Shown: positions 27,159 to 36,937, numbered from the stretch's first letter. The stretch: DNA of 64,000 bases from Flavobacterium hibernum (GCF_000832125.1 NZ_JPRK01000005.1:486881-550880); one strand, 5' to 3'. A program made the numbers and translations. Notes: generated from the sequence alone by a model not told the origin.

Positions 27159-28190
27159 ATGAAAGTAACCATAGACGGTCAAAGTATAGACGTAGAGCCA
27201 GGAACAACGATCCTGCAGGCTGCACGTATGATTGGTGGAGATTTGGTTCCGCCAGCCATGTGCTATTACTCAAAATTAAAAGGCAGCGGCGGAAAATGTC
27301 GTTGTTGTTTAGTTGAAGTTGCAAAAGGTAGTGAAGCTGACCCAAGACCAATGCCAAAATTAATGGCATCTTGTGTAACAGGATGTATGGACGGAATGGA
27401 AGTAAATAGTAAATCTTCGGACAGAGTTACGGAAGCTCGTAAATCTGTTACTGAATTTTTATTGATCAATCACCCATTAGATTGCCCTATTTGTGATCAG
27501 GCTGGAGAATGTGACTTGCAAAACTTAAGTTTTGAACACGGAAATCCGAAGTCACGTTTTATTGAAGAAAAAAGAACATTTGAACCAGAAGATATTGGGC
27601 CAAATATTCAACTACATATGAACCGTTGTATCTTATGCCAAAGATGTGTACAAGTTGCAGATCAATTAACAGACAACAGAGTTCACGGAGTATTAGATCG
27701 TGGTGATCACGCTAATATTTCTACCGGAATTTCTAAAGCAATCGACAATGAGTTTTCTGGAAACATGATTGACGTTTGTCCTGTTGGAGCTTTAACAGAT
27801 AAAACTTTCCGTTTTAAATCAAGAGTTTGGTTCAACAAACCTTTTAATGCGCACAGAGAATGTACAACTCCGGGATGTTGTGGAAAAACAACTGTATGGA
27901 TGTTTGGAGGAGAAATTCAGCGTGTAACTGGTCGTAAAGACGAGTATCATGAAGTTGAAGAATTCATTTGCAACAGCTGTCGTTTTGATCATAAAAATGT
28001 TAGTGACTGGGTAATTGAAGGACCAAGAGAATTTGAAAAAGATTCTGTAATCAACCAAAATAATTACACTCAAAAATTAGAGAAAGTTGAAATTGATACT
28101 GAAAAGAATATTCTTTTAGGTAGAGATATTGATCGTAAAAAAATTAGTATGGCTGCAATTCCATTAACTGCTAATGATAAAAAAGTCTAA
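27159..28190 (+). CDS. nuoG: NADH-quinone oxidoreductase subunit G, short form
   Basis: 343 residues, against roughly 700-900 for full-length NuoG. The iron-sulfur part is complete: 2Fe-2S N1b ligands (MCYYSKLKGSGGKCRCC...ASC), N5 (HPLDCPICDQAGEC), N4 (CILCQRC...CPVGAL), and the start of the molybdopterin-type domain with CTTPGCCGK...FICNSC, which may hold an N7-like cluster. The protein stops soon after, lacking the rest of the molybdopterin-like body. There is no downstream fragment, so this is a natural short form rather than a frameshift. It carries electrons from NuoF/E towards NuoI. Confidence 0.93.
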   Translation: MKVTIDGQSIDVEPGTTILQAARMIGGDLVPPAMCYYSKLKGSGGKCRCCLVEVAKGSEADPRPMPKLMASCVTGCMDGMEVNSKSSDRVTEARKSVTEFLLINHPLDCPICDQAGECDLQNLSFEHGNPKSRFIEEKRTFEPEDIGPNIQLHMNRCILCQRCVQVADQLTDNRVHGVLDRGDHANISTGISKAIDNEFSGNMIDVCPVGALTDKTFRFKSRVWFNKPFNAHRECTTPGCCGKTTVWMFGGEIQRVTGRKDEYHEVEEFICNSCRFDHKNVSDWVIEGPREFEKDSVINQNNYTQKLEKVEIDTEKNILLGRDIDRKKISMAAIPLTANDKKV

Positions 28191-28193
28191 GAA

Positions 28194-29246
28194 ATGGAAA
28201 GTGCATTTATTATAGAAAAGAGCGTTGTAATTGTTGTCGTTTTTGCGATAACAATGATTATGGCAATGTATTCGACTTGGGCTGAACGTAAAGTTGCAGC
28301 TTATCTTCAAGATCGTGTTGGACCTAACCGTGCTGGATGGGGTGGTTTATTACAACCTCTTGCTGATGGAATGAAATTATTCTCGAAAGAGGAGTTTTTT
28401 CCAAATACACCTAATAAATTTTTATTTGTTGTGGGACCAGCAATTGCAATGAGTACTGCTTTAATGACCAGTGCCGTTATTCCTTGGGGAGACAAATTGC
28501 ATATTTTTGGTCGTGATGTTGTTTTACAAGCTACTGATATTAATATTGGTATTCTATACATTTTTGGAGTACTTTCTGTTGGAGTTTATGGTATCATGAT
28601 TGGTGGATGGGCTTCTAACAATAAATTCTCATTGATGGGAGCTGTTCGTGCAGCTTCGCAAATGGTTTCTTATGAGGTTGCAATGGGATTATCAATGATT
28701 GCTTTATTGATGATGACTGGAACTTTAAGCTTAAAAGAAATTTCATTACAACAAGAAGGAATGCATTGGAATGTATTTTACCAACCATTATCTTTCTTGA
28801 TATTCTTAATTTGTTCATTTGCAGAAACTAACAGAACTCCTTTTGATTTAGCAGAATGTGAAAACGAATTAATTGGAGGTTACCACACAGAATATTCATC
28901 AATGAAAATGGGATTCTATTTGTTTGCTGAATATGCGAGTATGTTTATCTCTGCAACTATTATATCTGTATTATTCTTTGGAGGTTACAATTATCCTGGA
29001 ATGAGCTGGATGGTAGAAAATGTTGGTGTAAATACAGCTAACCTTTTAGGAATCGCAGCGTTGTTTGCAAAATTATGTTTCTTCATATTTTTCTATATGT
29101 GGGTACGTTGGACAATTCCAAGATTTAGATATGACCAATTAATGAACTTAGGCTGGAGAATTTTGATTCCGCTTTCGATCATTAACATAATGATTACTGG
29201 AGCTGTTATTTTAAGACACGATATTGCAGCAGCTTTAGGATTCTAG
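28194..29246 (+). CDS. nuoH: NADH-quinone oxidoreductase subunit H
   Basis: 350 residues, a multi-helix membrane subunit that joins the peripheral arm to the proton-pumping arm and lines the quinone chamber. WAERKVAAYLQDRVGPNRAG and FAETNRTPFDLAECENELIGGYHTEYSSM are the conserved quinone-site and E-channel loops. It starts 3 bp after nuoG. A structured-RNA candidate occupies the 161-bp gap before nuoI. Confidence 0.97.
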   Translation: MESAFIIEKSVVIVVVFAITMIMAMYSTWAERKVAAYLQDRVGPNRAGWGGLLQPLADGMKLFSKEEFFPNTPNKFLFVVGPAIAMSTALMTSAVIPWGDKLHIFGRDVVLQATDINIGILYIFGVLSVGVYGIMIGGWASNNKFSLMGAVRAASQMVSYEVAMGLSMIALLMMTGTLSLKEISLQQEGMHWNVFYQPLSFLIFLICSFAETNRTPFDLAECENELIGGYHTEYSSMKMGFYLFAEYASMFISATIISVLFFGGYNYPGMSWMVENVGVNTANLLGIAALFAKLCFFIFFYMWVRWTIPRFRYDQLMNLGWRILIPLSIINIMITGAVILRHDIAAALGF

Positions 29247-29256
29247 GAACCGTAAT

Positions 29257-29334
29257 GCTCTAGCCCTGATAGAAGCGGCATCCTTTTATGGTGGGGTTCA
29301 CCATAAAAGATACAGTGGATAGAAGGATTAGCTA
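29257..29334 (+). ncRNA. Structured RNA candidate (possibly Flavo-1 class) inside nuo operon
   Basis: Between nuoH and nuoI. The outer stem CTAGCCCT (29260-29267) pairs with AGGATTAG (29324-29331) except for one mismatch. A perfect 11-bp inner hairpin has arms at 29283-29293 and 29299-29309. The purine-rich internal segments GATAGAAGCGGCATCC and GATACAGTGGATAGAAGG look like conserved single-stranded or junction parts. I recall closely similar sequences between genes in many flavobacterial genomes and think this may be the Rfam Flavo-1 motif, but I cannot search here. Function unknown. Confidence 0.6.
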
Positions 29335-29407
29335 CAAATAATAAATAAAACAGATTTTGAATTTGATTTTACTGTCAAATTGTAAATCGTAAATCATACA
29401 TTATAAA

Positions 29408-29953
29408 ATGTCAATAGAAACTATATCATTATCGGGTAGAAAAAAGATGGTCTCTCACAAAGAGATGACTTTTTGGGAGCGATTGTATCTTGTGGCGATT
29501 GTGAAAGGATTAGGTATTACACTTAAACACTTATTCAGAAAAAAAGTAACGATTCACTATCCTGAGCAAGTGCGTGAAATGAGTCCGGTTTACCGTGGTC
29601 AACATCAGTTGAAACGCGATGAGCAAGGTCGCGAAAACTGTACTGCTTGTGGATTATGTGCTTTATCATGTCCAGCTGAAGCAATTACAATGAAAGCTGC
29701 AGAACGTAAAGCAGATGAAAAACATTTGTACAGAGAAGAAAAATATGCTTCGATATATGAAATCAATATGTTACGTTGTATTTTCTGTGGTTTATGTGAA
29801 GAAGCTTGCCCAAAAGATGCAATTTACTTGACAACTTCAAAAGTTTTGGTTCCTTCTAGCTATGAAAGAGAAGACTTTATTTTTGGAAAAGACAGATTAG
29901 TGATGCCTCTTGATGTGGCTATCAAAAATGCTCAACTTAATAATGCTAACTAA
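29408..29953 (+). CDS. nuoI: NADH-quinone oxidoreductase subunit I
   Basis: 181 residues with two 4Fe-4S ferredoxin motifs, CTACGLCALSCP and CIFCGLCEEACP, holding clusters N6a and N6b that feed N2 in NuoB. An amphipathic N-terminal segment (WERLYLVAIVKGLGITLKHLF) anchors it to the membrane arm. nuoJ begins immediately after the stop codon. Confidence 0.96.
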   Translation: MSIETISLSGRKKMVSHKEMTFWERLYLVAIVKGLGITLKHLFRKKVTIHYPEQVREMSPVYRGQHQLKRDEQGRENCTACGLCALSCPAEAITMKAAERKADEKHLYREEKYASIYEINMLRCIFCGLCEEACPKDAIYLTTSKVLVPSSYEREDFIFGKDRLVMPLDVAIKNAQLNNAN

Positions 29954-30493
29954 ATGATACATATTCCTGATTTTGCACACGCAACAACTGTACAAATTAT
30001 ATTTTGTTTCTTAGCGTTTATTACGGTAATGACTGCTTTCTTGACTATTTTTAGCAGAAACCCAATTCACAGTGCTATTTATTTGGTGATTTGTTTTTTC
30101 TCTATTGCAGGTCATTATTTACTATTAAACTCTCAATTTTTGGCTATTGTACACATAATAGTCTATTCGGGAGCGATTATGATTTTATTCCTGTTTACGA
30201 TCATGTTAATGAACTTGAATGAGCAGCGAGAAGTTCACCGCCCTAGAATTACACGTTTGGGCGCTATTGTTTCTTTCTGTTTGATTTGTATTGTATTGAT
30301 TGCCATTTTTATCAATTCTAAGCCAATTGTTGGAGAATATGATTCGACTGGTGAAGATTTCCAATCGATTCAGGTTTTGGGTAAAATATTATTGAACGAA
30401 TATATGGTTCCGTTTGAATTTGCTTCGATCTTGCTTTTAGTAGCGATGATTGGAACTGTATTATTGTCTAAAAAAGAAAAATTAAATAAATAA
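29954..30493 (+). CDS. nuoJ: NADH-quinone oxidoreductase subunit J
   Basis: 179 residues with five membrane helices. The conserved third helix region [21 protein letters not shown] is present, where a pi-bulge and proton-path residues lie in known structures. The start abuts the nuoI stop, and the stop overlaps the nuoK start by one base (TAATG), implying coupled translation. Confidence 0.95.
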   Translation: MIHIPDFAHATTVQIIFCFLAFITVMTAFLTIFSRNPIHSAIYLVICFFSIAGHYLLLNSQFLAIVHIIVYSGAIMILFLFTIMLMNLNEQREVHRPRITRLGAIVSFCLICIVLIAIFINSKPIVGEYDSTGEDFQSIQVLGKILLNEYMVPFEFASILLLVAMIGTVLLSKKEKLNK

Positions 30494-30813
30494 TGGGTAA
30501 TATATTAAATCAAATAGGTATTGAAAATTACATCTTTTTAAGTGTTGTACTTTTCTGTATTGGTATTTTTGGTGTATTGTACAGACGAAATGCTATTATT
30601 GTATTCATGTCTATCGAAATCATGTTGAATGCTGTTAACCTTTTATTTGTTGCTTTTTCAACTTATCATCAAGATGCACAAGGACAAGTTTTTGTATTCT
30701 TCTCGATGGCAGTTGCTGCGGCTGAAGTTGCAGTTGGATTGGCTATTTTAGTTTCGATCTTTAGAAATTTAGGTTCGATTAGTATCGATAATTTAAAAAA
30801 TTTAAAAGGATAA
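30493..30813 (+). CDS. nuoK: NADH-quinone oxidoreductase subunit K
   Basis: 106 residues, three helices, the MrpC-like subunit of the proton channel. The conserved membrane glutamates are visible in [18 protein letters not shown] and [13 protein letters not shown]. It overlaps nuoJ by one base and abuts nuoL. Confidence 0.96.
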   Translation: MGNILNQIGIENYIFLSVVLFCIGIFGVLYRRNAIIVFMSIEIMLNAVNLLFVAFSTYHQDAQGQVFVFFSMAVAAAEVAVGLAILVSIFRNLGSISIDNLKNLKG

Positions 30814-32703
30814 ATGGAAATGGATACCAATTTAGCTTTAGTTTTAGTATTAGCTCCTTTATTAGGATTTTTAATCAATGTTTTCTTTGGCAAAAGCTTA
30901 GGAAAAACTGTTTCAGGAATTATCGGGACTGCTGCTGTAGTAGTTTCTTTTGCTGTTACACTTTTCTTTTTCAATCAATTAAGCCAAACAAAACAAGCCG
31001 TTCAGGTTACTTTATTTGACTGGATTCAGATTAGTAATTTACATATCAATCTTGGATTTTTATTAGATCAGTTGTCTTTACTTTGGTTGCTTTTTGTAAC
31101 TGGTATTGGATCATTGATTCACTTATACTCTATCAGCTATATGCACGACGATGAGAATATGCATAAATTTTTTGCATATTTGAATCTGTTCGTATTCTTC
31201 ATGATTACTCTTGTAATTGGAAGTAACTTATTAGTTTTATTTATTGGCTGGGAAGGTGTTGGACTTTGTTCTTACTTATTAATTGGATTTTGGCATAAAA
31301 ACCAAGATTACAATGATGCTGCGAAAAAAGCTTTCATCATGAACAGAATTGGAGATTTAGGTCTTTTAATCGGGATGTTCATTCTTGGTTCAATGTTCTC
31401 AACTTTAGATTACGCAACTTTAAAAACTGCAATTGCAGGAGCAACTAACTTAGATACTACGTTACTTTCGTTAGCTGCTTTATGTTTATTTATTGGTGCT
31501 TGTGGTAAATCTGCTCAAATTCCATTATACACTTGGTTACCTGATGCGATGGCTGGACCAACTCCAGTTTCGGCATTGATTCACGCTGCAACAATGGTTA
31601 CTGCTGGTATTTTTATGGTAACAAGATTAAACTTTGTTTTTGATCTGGCACCGGATGTTCAAAATATTATTGCTGTTATTGGAGGTATAACTTCATTAGT
31701 AGCTGCAACAATTGGTTTGGTTCAAACAGATATTAAAAAAGTATTGGCCTACTCTACCGTTTCGCAATTAGGTTTAATGTTTTTGGCATTAGGATTTGGC
31801 GCTTACGAAGTGGCTGTTTTTCACGTAATAACTCATGCTTTCTTTAAAGCTTGTTTATTCTTAGGTTCAGGATCTGTTATTCACGGATTACACGGAGAAC
31901 AAGATATGCGTAAAATGGGTGGTTTGCGTAAAGCAATGCCAATCACTTTCTGGACAATGTTAATTTCTTCATTAGCAATTTCTGGAGTTCCATTCTTCTC
32001 AGGTTTCTTCTCAAAGGATGAAATTTTAATGACTGCTTTCCACCACAATATTCCGCTTTATGTTATTGGATCTATCGCTTCGATCATGACTGCGTTTTAT
32101 ATGTTTAGATTAATGTTCTTAACTTTCTTTAAAGATTTTAGAGGAACTGAAGAGCAAAAACATCATTTACACGAAAGTGACGGATTAATTACTTTCCCAT
32201 TAATTGTTTTAGCGATCTTGGCTACTTTTGGTGGATTAATTAGTTTGCCTGGAAATAGCTGGTTAAATGAATATTTAGCGCCACTTTTTACCAAAGTAGC
32301 AGGAGAAGAACATCATTTAGGCACAACTGAATATACTTTAATGGGTGTTGCGGTTTTAGGCGGATTATTAGGTATTTTAATTGCTTATGTTAAATACTTT
32401 AAACAAGATAATGTTCCGGAAGCTGATGAAAACATTACAGGCTTAACAAAAGTTTTATATAACAAATATTATGTAGACGAAGCTTACGACGCAATATTTG
32501 TTCGCTCTATCAACGGATTATCAAAATTCTTCAGAGACTATATTGAGACAGGTATATCTGCTCTTGTTTTTGGATTGGGAAAAATAACTAACGAATTAGC
32601 TTTTCAAGGTAAAAAACTACAAACCGGAAGTATTGGATTATATCTTTTTGTTTTTGTTTTGGGGCTTTGTGCCATTGTTTCCTATATATTTTTAGCTAAA
32701 TAA
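30814..32703 (+). CDS. nuoL: NADH-quinone oxidoreductase subunit L
   Basis: 629 residues, the distal antiporter-like proton pump of complex I. Key charged sites are visible: the glutamate in FIGWEGVGLCSYLLIGFW, the lysine in GKSAQIPLYTWLPDAMAGPTPVSALIHAATMV, and the C-terminal lateral helix region (about 540-629) that braces the membrane arm. Length is typical. nuoM begins 10 bp downstream. Confidence 0.97.
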   Translation: MEMDTNLALVLVLAPLLGFLINVFFGKSLGKTVSGIIGTAAVVVSFAVTLFFFNQLSQTKQAVQVTLFDWIQISNLHINLGFLLDQLSLLWLLFVTGIGSLIHLYSISYMHDDENMHKFFAYLNLFVFFMITLVIGSNLLVLFIGWEGVGLCSYLLIGFWHKNQDYNDAAKKAFIMNRIGDLGLLIGMFILGSMFSTLDYATLKTAIAGATNLDTTLLSLAALCLFIGACGKSAQIPLYTWLPDAMAGPTPVSALIHAATMVTAGIFMVTRLNFVFDLAPDVQNIIAVIGGITSLVAATIGLVQTDIKKVLAYSTVSQLGLMFLALGFGAYEVAVFHVITHAFFKACLFLGSGSVIHGLHGEQDMRKMGGLRKAMPITFWTMLISSLAISGVPFFSGFFSKDEILMTAFHHNIPLYVIGSIASIMTAFYMFRLMFLTFFKDFRGTEEQKHHLHESDGLITFPLIVLAILATFGGLISLPGNSWLNEYLAPLFTKVAGEEHHLGTTEYTLMGVAVLGGLLGILIAYVKYFKQDNVPEADENITGLTKVLYNKYYVDEAYDAIFVRSINGLSKFFRDYIETGISALVFGLGKITNELAFQGKKLQTGSIGLYLFVFVLGLCAIVSYIFLAK

Positions 32704-32713
32704 TTTTACAACT

Positions 32714-34153
32714 ATGAACGTTTCTCTTATATTAATTATTCTTCTAATTGGTGCATTTGCCACTTATTTTGTTGGTGACAAACTAGCATCTAAAGTAGCT
32801 TTGTTCTTTAGTTTGGCGGCTTTAGGTTGTTCAATTGTTTTATTAAATCATTTTTGTGCAGGCGAAAACATTAGTTTAATCAGCGCTTGGATTACTCAAC
32901 CTAAAATCTCATTTGCTCTAAATGCTGATGGTTTAGGTATGGCAATGTTATTATTAACTGTAGCATTAACGCCAATTATTATATTCTCTTCTTTTGGAAA
33001 TGAATATAAAAATGCAAAAGGTTTTTATGCTTTAATTTTATTTATGGCTTTTGCTATGACAGGAACTTTCCTTGCAGCAGATGGTCTATTGTATTATATT
33101 TTCTGGGAATTAGCTTTAATTCCAATTTATTTTATTGCACTTATTTGGGGTAATGGTGATGCCGAAGAACGTAGAAAAGCTGTTGTGAAATTCTTTATTT
33201 ACACACTTGCAGGTTCATTGTTCATGCTTATTGCTTTCATTTATTTATACCAAAAAGCAGGTAGTTTCTTGATCGAAGATCTTTACAAATTAAATTTATC
33301 AGCTACTGAACAACTTTGGATATTCTTGGCTTTCTTCTTAGCTTACGCTATTAAAATTCCAATTATTCCTTTCCACACATGGCAAGCAAATGTATACCAA
33401 AAAGCTCCAACTGTTGGAACTATGCTTTTGTCTGGTATCATGCTAAAAATGGGATTGTATAGTGTAATTCGTTGGCAATTGCCAATTGCACCATTAGCTG
33501 CGAAAGAATACATGAATATCTTTATTGCTTTAGGAATTGCCGGAGTTATCTACGGATCAATTGTTGCCTTGAGACAAAAAGATTTAAAGAAATTATTAGC
33601 TTATTCTTCTCTTGCGCACGTTGGATTAATTGCTGCAGGAACTTACACGCTAACTATTGATGGTTTACGTGGTGCTGTTTTACAAATGATTGCTCACGGT
33701 TTTGTTGTGGTAGGATTGTTCTTTGCTGCTGAAGTTATTTTTAGAAGATTTGAAACTAGAGAAATTTCTCAATTGGGTGGTATCCGTACACAATCACCGA
33801 AATTTACTTCTATGTTTTTAATTTTGGTATTGGCTTCTGTAGCTTTGCCAAGTACTTTTAATTTCGTTGGAGAGTTTACGGTTTTGTATAGTCTTTCTCA
33901 AATTAATATTTGGTTTGCTGTTTTAGGTGGAACAACTATTATTTTAGGAGCTTATTATATGCTTAAAATGTTTCAAAATGTAATGTTAGGAGAAACAAAT
34001 TCTAAAACTTTTACAGATGTTTCTATTAATGAAGGAATTTCATTTGTAGCAATTATTGCGGTTTTGATTTTCTTCGGATTTTATCCAAAACCAATTACAG
34101 ATTTGATCACACCAAGTTTAGAAACAATTCTAAACGTTATCAATAAAAATTAA
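32714..34153 (+). CDS. nuoM: NADH-quinone oxidoreductase subunit M
   Basis: 479 residues, an antiporter-like proton-pumping subunit. The conserved glutamate (IFWELALIPIYFI) and lysine (AIKIPIIPFHTWQANVYQKAPT) of the family are present, as is the second channel HVGLIAAGTYT. It is followed after 64 bp by nuoN. No unusual features. Confidence 0.96.
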   Translation: MNVSLILIILLIGAFATYFVGDKLASKVALFFSLAALGCSIVLLNHFCAGENISLISAWITQPKISFALNADGLGMAMLLLTVALTPIIIFSSFGNEYKNAKGFYALILFMAFAMTGTFLAADGLLYYIFWELALIPIYFIALIWGNGDAEERRKAVVKFFIYTLAGSLFMLIAFIYLYQKAGSFLIEDLYKLNLSATEQLWIFLAFFLAYAIKIPIIPFHTWQANVYQKAPTVGTMLLSGIMLKMGLYSVIRWQLPIAPLAAKEYMNIFIALGIAGVIYGSIVALRQKDLKKLLAYSSLAHVGLIAAGTYTLTIDGLRGAVLQMIAHGFVVVGLFFAAEVIFRRFETREISQLGGIRTQSPKFTSMFLILVLASVALPSTFNFVGEFTVLYSLSQINIWFAVLGGTTIILGAYYMLKMFQNVMLGETNSKTFTDVSINEGISFVAIIAVLIFFGFYPKPITDLITPSLETILNVINKN

Positions 34154-34217
34154 TATTTTAAATAAAAATAAATTAGGGCGTCATTAGTTTTAGATTTCCT
34201 AAATCAAAAAAACAAAA

Positions 34218-35609
34218 ATGAATACATTAATAGCTATAACAGGATTGGGTATTTTCTGCCTATTGTTTGAAATTCTTAATTTAAGAAAGGCCATTGTTCC
34301 TATTACCATTATTGGTTTATTGGGTGTTTTGGCACTTAACTTTTACGAATTTGGATCAACAGCAAGTTACTATAATAATATGATTACGGTAAGTAAGTTC
34401 TCTACTACCTTTTCATCATTATTTATTGTTCTTACTATTTTCTTAGTAGCATTAAGCCATAATTTTTACGAGAATCATCCAACCAAAATTTCAGATTTTG
34501 TTGCTTTAAAAGTTTTCTTATTAGCGGGTGGAGTTGCAATGGTTTCTTTTGGAAATCTAGCAATGTTTTTCTTAGGAATCGAAATCTTATCGATTGCATT
34601 ATATGTTCTTGCAGCAAGTGATCGTTTGAATTTAAAAAGTAACGAAGCTGGTATGAAATATTTCTTGATGGGATCATTTGCATCTGGAATTATCTTGTTC
34701 GGAATTTGTTTGATTTACGGTGCTATGGGAACGTTTGACGTTGCTGAAATTCACGAAATATCTTTATCTGCTGAGTTGCCAATCTGGTTTCCAATTGGAA
34801 TGATTCTAATGATCATTGGTATGTTGTTTAAAGTAGCAGCAGTTCCATTTCATTTTTGGGCTCCAGACGTTTACGAAGGTTCACCTGCACTTACAACTGC
34901 TTTAATGAGTACTTTGGCTAAAGTTGTAGCGATTGCAACACTTTATAAATTAGTTTACGCTTTAAATTTAGTTCCCTCTTTAGACAATCAAGATCTATTA
35001 GGTACTTTTGAAAACATCGTTGTAATTATTTCAATTGCTTCTATGACTGTCGGAAACATAATGGCATTGCGTCAGGTAAATGTAAAACGTATGTTGGCAT
35101 TCTCTGGAATCTCACATGCAGGTTTTATGTTAATGACTCTTTTAACTGTAGCAACTTCAAGTGGTGTTTTATTATACTATTCAACTGCATATGCATTAGC
35201 AGGAATTGCTGCTTTTAGTGTTATTTTATATGTATGTAAAAATCAGGATAACGAAGATATTACCAACTTTCATGGTTTAGGAAAAACAAATCCATTATTG
35301 GCTGCTATCCTTACAGGTTCATTATTATCTATGGCCGGTATTCCAATTTTTTCAGGATTTTTTGCAAAGTTGTTTTTATTCAACCAAACAATTCAGGCTG
35401 GATATATTGCTTTAGTAATTGTTGCGGTTATTAATTCAATTATTAGTGTTGGATATTATTTCAAACTAATCTTGGCAATGTATTCTAAAGAGCCAAATCA
35501 AGAACGTACAGGAAAACCATTTCTTATTTATGCAGTTGCTATTGTCTCAATTTCATTAAATATTATTTTAGGTTTATTCCCTTCTTTAGTTTTAGATCTT
35601 TTAAATTAA
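34218..35609 (+). CDS. nuoN: NADH-quinone oxidoreductase subunit N
   Basis: 463 residues, the third antiporter-like subunit. The glutamate in FFLGIEILSIALYVLAA and the lysine in MLFKVAAVPFHFWAPDVYEGSP mark the proton path. It is the last gene of the operon and is followed by a strong terminator, so nuoA-N is one complete unit of fourteen genes with NuoC and NuoD unfused. Confidence 0.96.
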   Translation: MNTLIAITGLGIFCLLFEILNLRKAIVPITIIGLLGVLALNFYEFGSTASYYNNMITVSKFSTTFSSLFIVLTIFLVALSHNFYENHPTKISDFVALKVFLLAGGVAMVSFGNLAMFFLGIEILSIALYVLAASDRLNLKSNEAGMKYFLMGSFASGIILFGICLIYGAMGTFDVAEIHEISLSAELPIWFPIGMILMIIGMLFKVAAVPFHFWAPDVYEGSPALTTALMSTLAKVVAIATLYKLVYALNLVPSLDNQDLLGTFENIVVIISIASMTVGNIMALRQVNVKRMLAFSGISHAGFMLMTLLTVATSSGVLLYYSTAYALAGIAAFSVILYVCKNQDNEDITNFHGLGKTNPLLAAILTGSLLSMAGIPIFSGFFAKLFLFNQTIQAGYIALVIVAVINSIISVGYYFKLILAMYSKEPNQERTGKPFLIYAVAIVSISLNIILGLFPSLVLDLLN

Positions 35610-35632
35610 AATTTAAAATCTTATATAAATAG

Positions 35633-35664
35633 AAGCCGTCAATAATAATTGACGGCTTTTTTAT
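35633..35664 (+). terminator. Intrinsic terminator of the nuo operon
   Basis: AAGCCGTCAAT (35633-35643) and ATTGACGGCTT (35648-35658) form a perfect 11-bp stem with a 4-nt loop and trailing Ts, 23 nt after the nuoN stop. Confidence 0.92.
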
Positions 35665-35746
35665 TTGTACGAATAAATCCTTAAAACTATTCCTTTTTAA
35701 TTGTTAAAAATTCCATAGCAATACAGGCATATACCAAAATATCGAT

Positions 35747-35754
35747 TATATTTG
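35747..35754 (+). promoter_or_regulatory. Predicted -7 box of the Bax1-family gene
   Basis: TATATTTG matches TAnnTTTG exactly, 24 nt before the ATG at 35779, and overlaps the rejected upstream ATG at 35752. Confidence 0.5.
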
Positions 35755-35778
35755 ATAAGTTTTAAAACCTATTACATT

Positions 35779-36552
35779 ATGAACTTTAATTCGAAAAATC
35801 CGTTTTTAAGCAACAAGCGTTTTTCATCAAATGCCGTTTCAAAAGCAGAAGAAGTACATCACGCACAAATTATTGATTACAATCAAGAAATGACTTTGTC
35901 TGGTACAATTAATAAAACAGCAATTTTATTTTTATTATTATGTGCTGGATCAATCCTGACCTGGTGGATGTTTTTTAATGAAATGAACATTATGGTTCCT
36001 GCATTTGGAGGCGCTATTGTTGGTTTTATACTAGTGATAATATCTGCTTTCAAACCACAATATTCTCCTTATTTAGCCCCTGGATACGCTTTCTTTGAAG
36101 GATTATTTATAGGAGGAATTTCGGCAATATTTGAAGCTAAATATCCTGGAATTGTAATTAATGCCGTTGGAGCAACTTTAGTTACTTTCTTAGTATGTTT
36201 AGGTTTATATAAATTTAAAATTGTAAAAGTTACAGAACAATTCAAATCGGTAGTGATTGCTGCGACTTTAGCAATTGCAACTTATTACTTAATTTCATGG
36301 CTAGCTTCTTTGATTTTTAATTTCACTCCTGTTCATTATGGAAACGGAATGATGAGTATAGGAATTAGCGTTTTTGTAATCATTATTGCTGCACTAAATT
36401 TATTTTTAGATTTCGACCAGATCGAAAAAGGTGTTCAGGAAAGAATGCCAAAATTTATGGAATGGTACGGAGCGATGGGATTAATGGTAACATTAGTTTG
36501 GTTATACATTGAATTTTTAAGATTATTATTAAAATTAGCAAACAATAAATAA
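35779..36552 (+). CDS. Bax inhibitor-1/YccA-family membrane protein
   Basis: 257 residues from the ATG at 35779 (MNFNSKNPFLSNKRF). After a polar N-terminus of about 50 residues there are seven hydrophobic helices. The family segment YAFFEGLFIGGISAIFEAKYPGIV and the acidic C-terminal part LFLDFDQIEKGVQERMPKFMEWYGAMGLMVTLVW are characteristic; the paired acidic residues act in pH-dependent calcium leak in studied members. Inner-membrane location; role in this organism unknown. Start chosen because the promoter -7 box lies upstream of it. It ends at a strong terminator. Confidence 0.92.
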   Translation: MNFNSKNPFLSNKRFSSNAVSKAEEVHHAQIIDYNQEMTLSGTINKTAILFLLLCAGSILTWWMFFNEMNIMVPAFGGAIVGFILVIISAFKPQYSPYLAPGYAFFEGLFIGGISAIFEAKYPGIVINAVGATLVTFLVCLGLYKFKIVKVTEQFKSVVIAATLAIATYYLISWLASLIFNFTPVHYGNGMMSIGISVFVIIIAALNLFLDFDQIEKGVQERMPKFMEWYGAMGLMVTLVWLYIEFLRLLLKLANNK

Positions 36553-36567
36553 TTTTTTACCACACAT

Positions 36568-36604
36568 AAAAAAAGCCTTTTTGAAATTCAAAAAGGCTTT
36601 TTTT
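36568..36604 (+). terminator. Intrinsic terminator of the Bax1-family gene
   Basis: A perfect 18-bp inverted repeat (36568-36585 and 36587-36604; core AAAGCCTTTTTGAA) ends in a T7 run. Confidence 0.9.
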
Positions 36605-36923
36605 ATGCCTCATTTTTTCCCAGAGTGAAGACATTTCTTTTAAACCAATCTACATTCTCTTATAAAAACTTAATCCTTAATTCAATTATTCTACAAAAAT
36701 TATATCGACATCAACTTATATAATCGTTTCGAGAATCCTATGCAAACCTCTTTTTGTATTAAAAATTATTCCACACATTCTAAAAACTCAAAATTAACAC
36801 CTCTTTTCTTTATTTAAAATGAAACATTAGCAATAATACAGCTAAAAAATTTTAGCATTTTATTTTGGGGAAAAGCAGTCAAAAGTATCCAAAAAAAACT
36901 GCCAAGCCTTAATTCTAGGAATA

Positions 36924-36937
36924 TGTAATAAATTACA
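36924..36937. promoter_or_regulatory. Upstream operator-like palindrome of pectate lyase
   Basis: TGTAATAAATTACA has half-sites TGTAAT and ATTACA around a 2-bp centre, the same design as the site at 37043-37056, centre-to-centre 119 bp. A further ATTACA half-site lies at 36951-36956. Confidence 0.55.

Noticed and set aside
27159..28190. nuoG as a truncated pseudogene
   Set aside because: All Fe-S motifs are intact, the frame is clean, and nuoH starts 3 bp later, so this is a natural short form.
29247..29407. tRNA or short gene between nuoH and nuoI
   Set aside because: No cloverleaf, no T-loop GTTCGANTC and no open frame of useful length; the fold is a stem plus hairpin.
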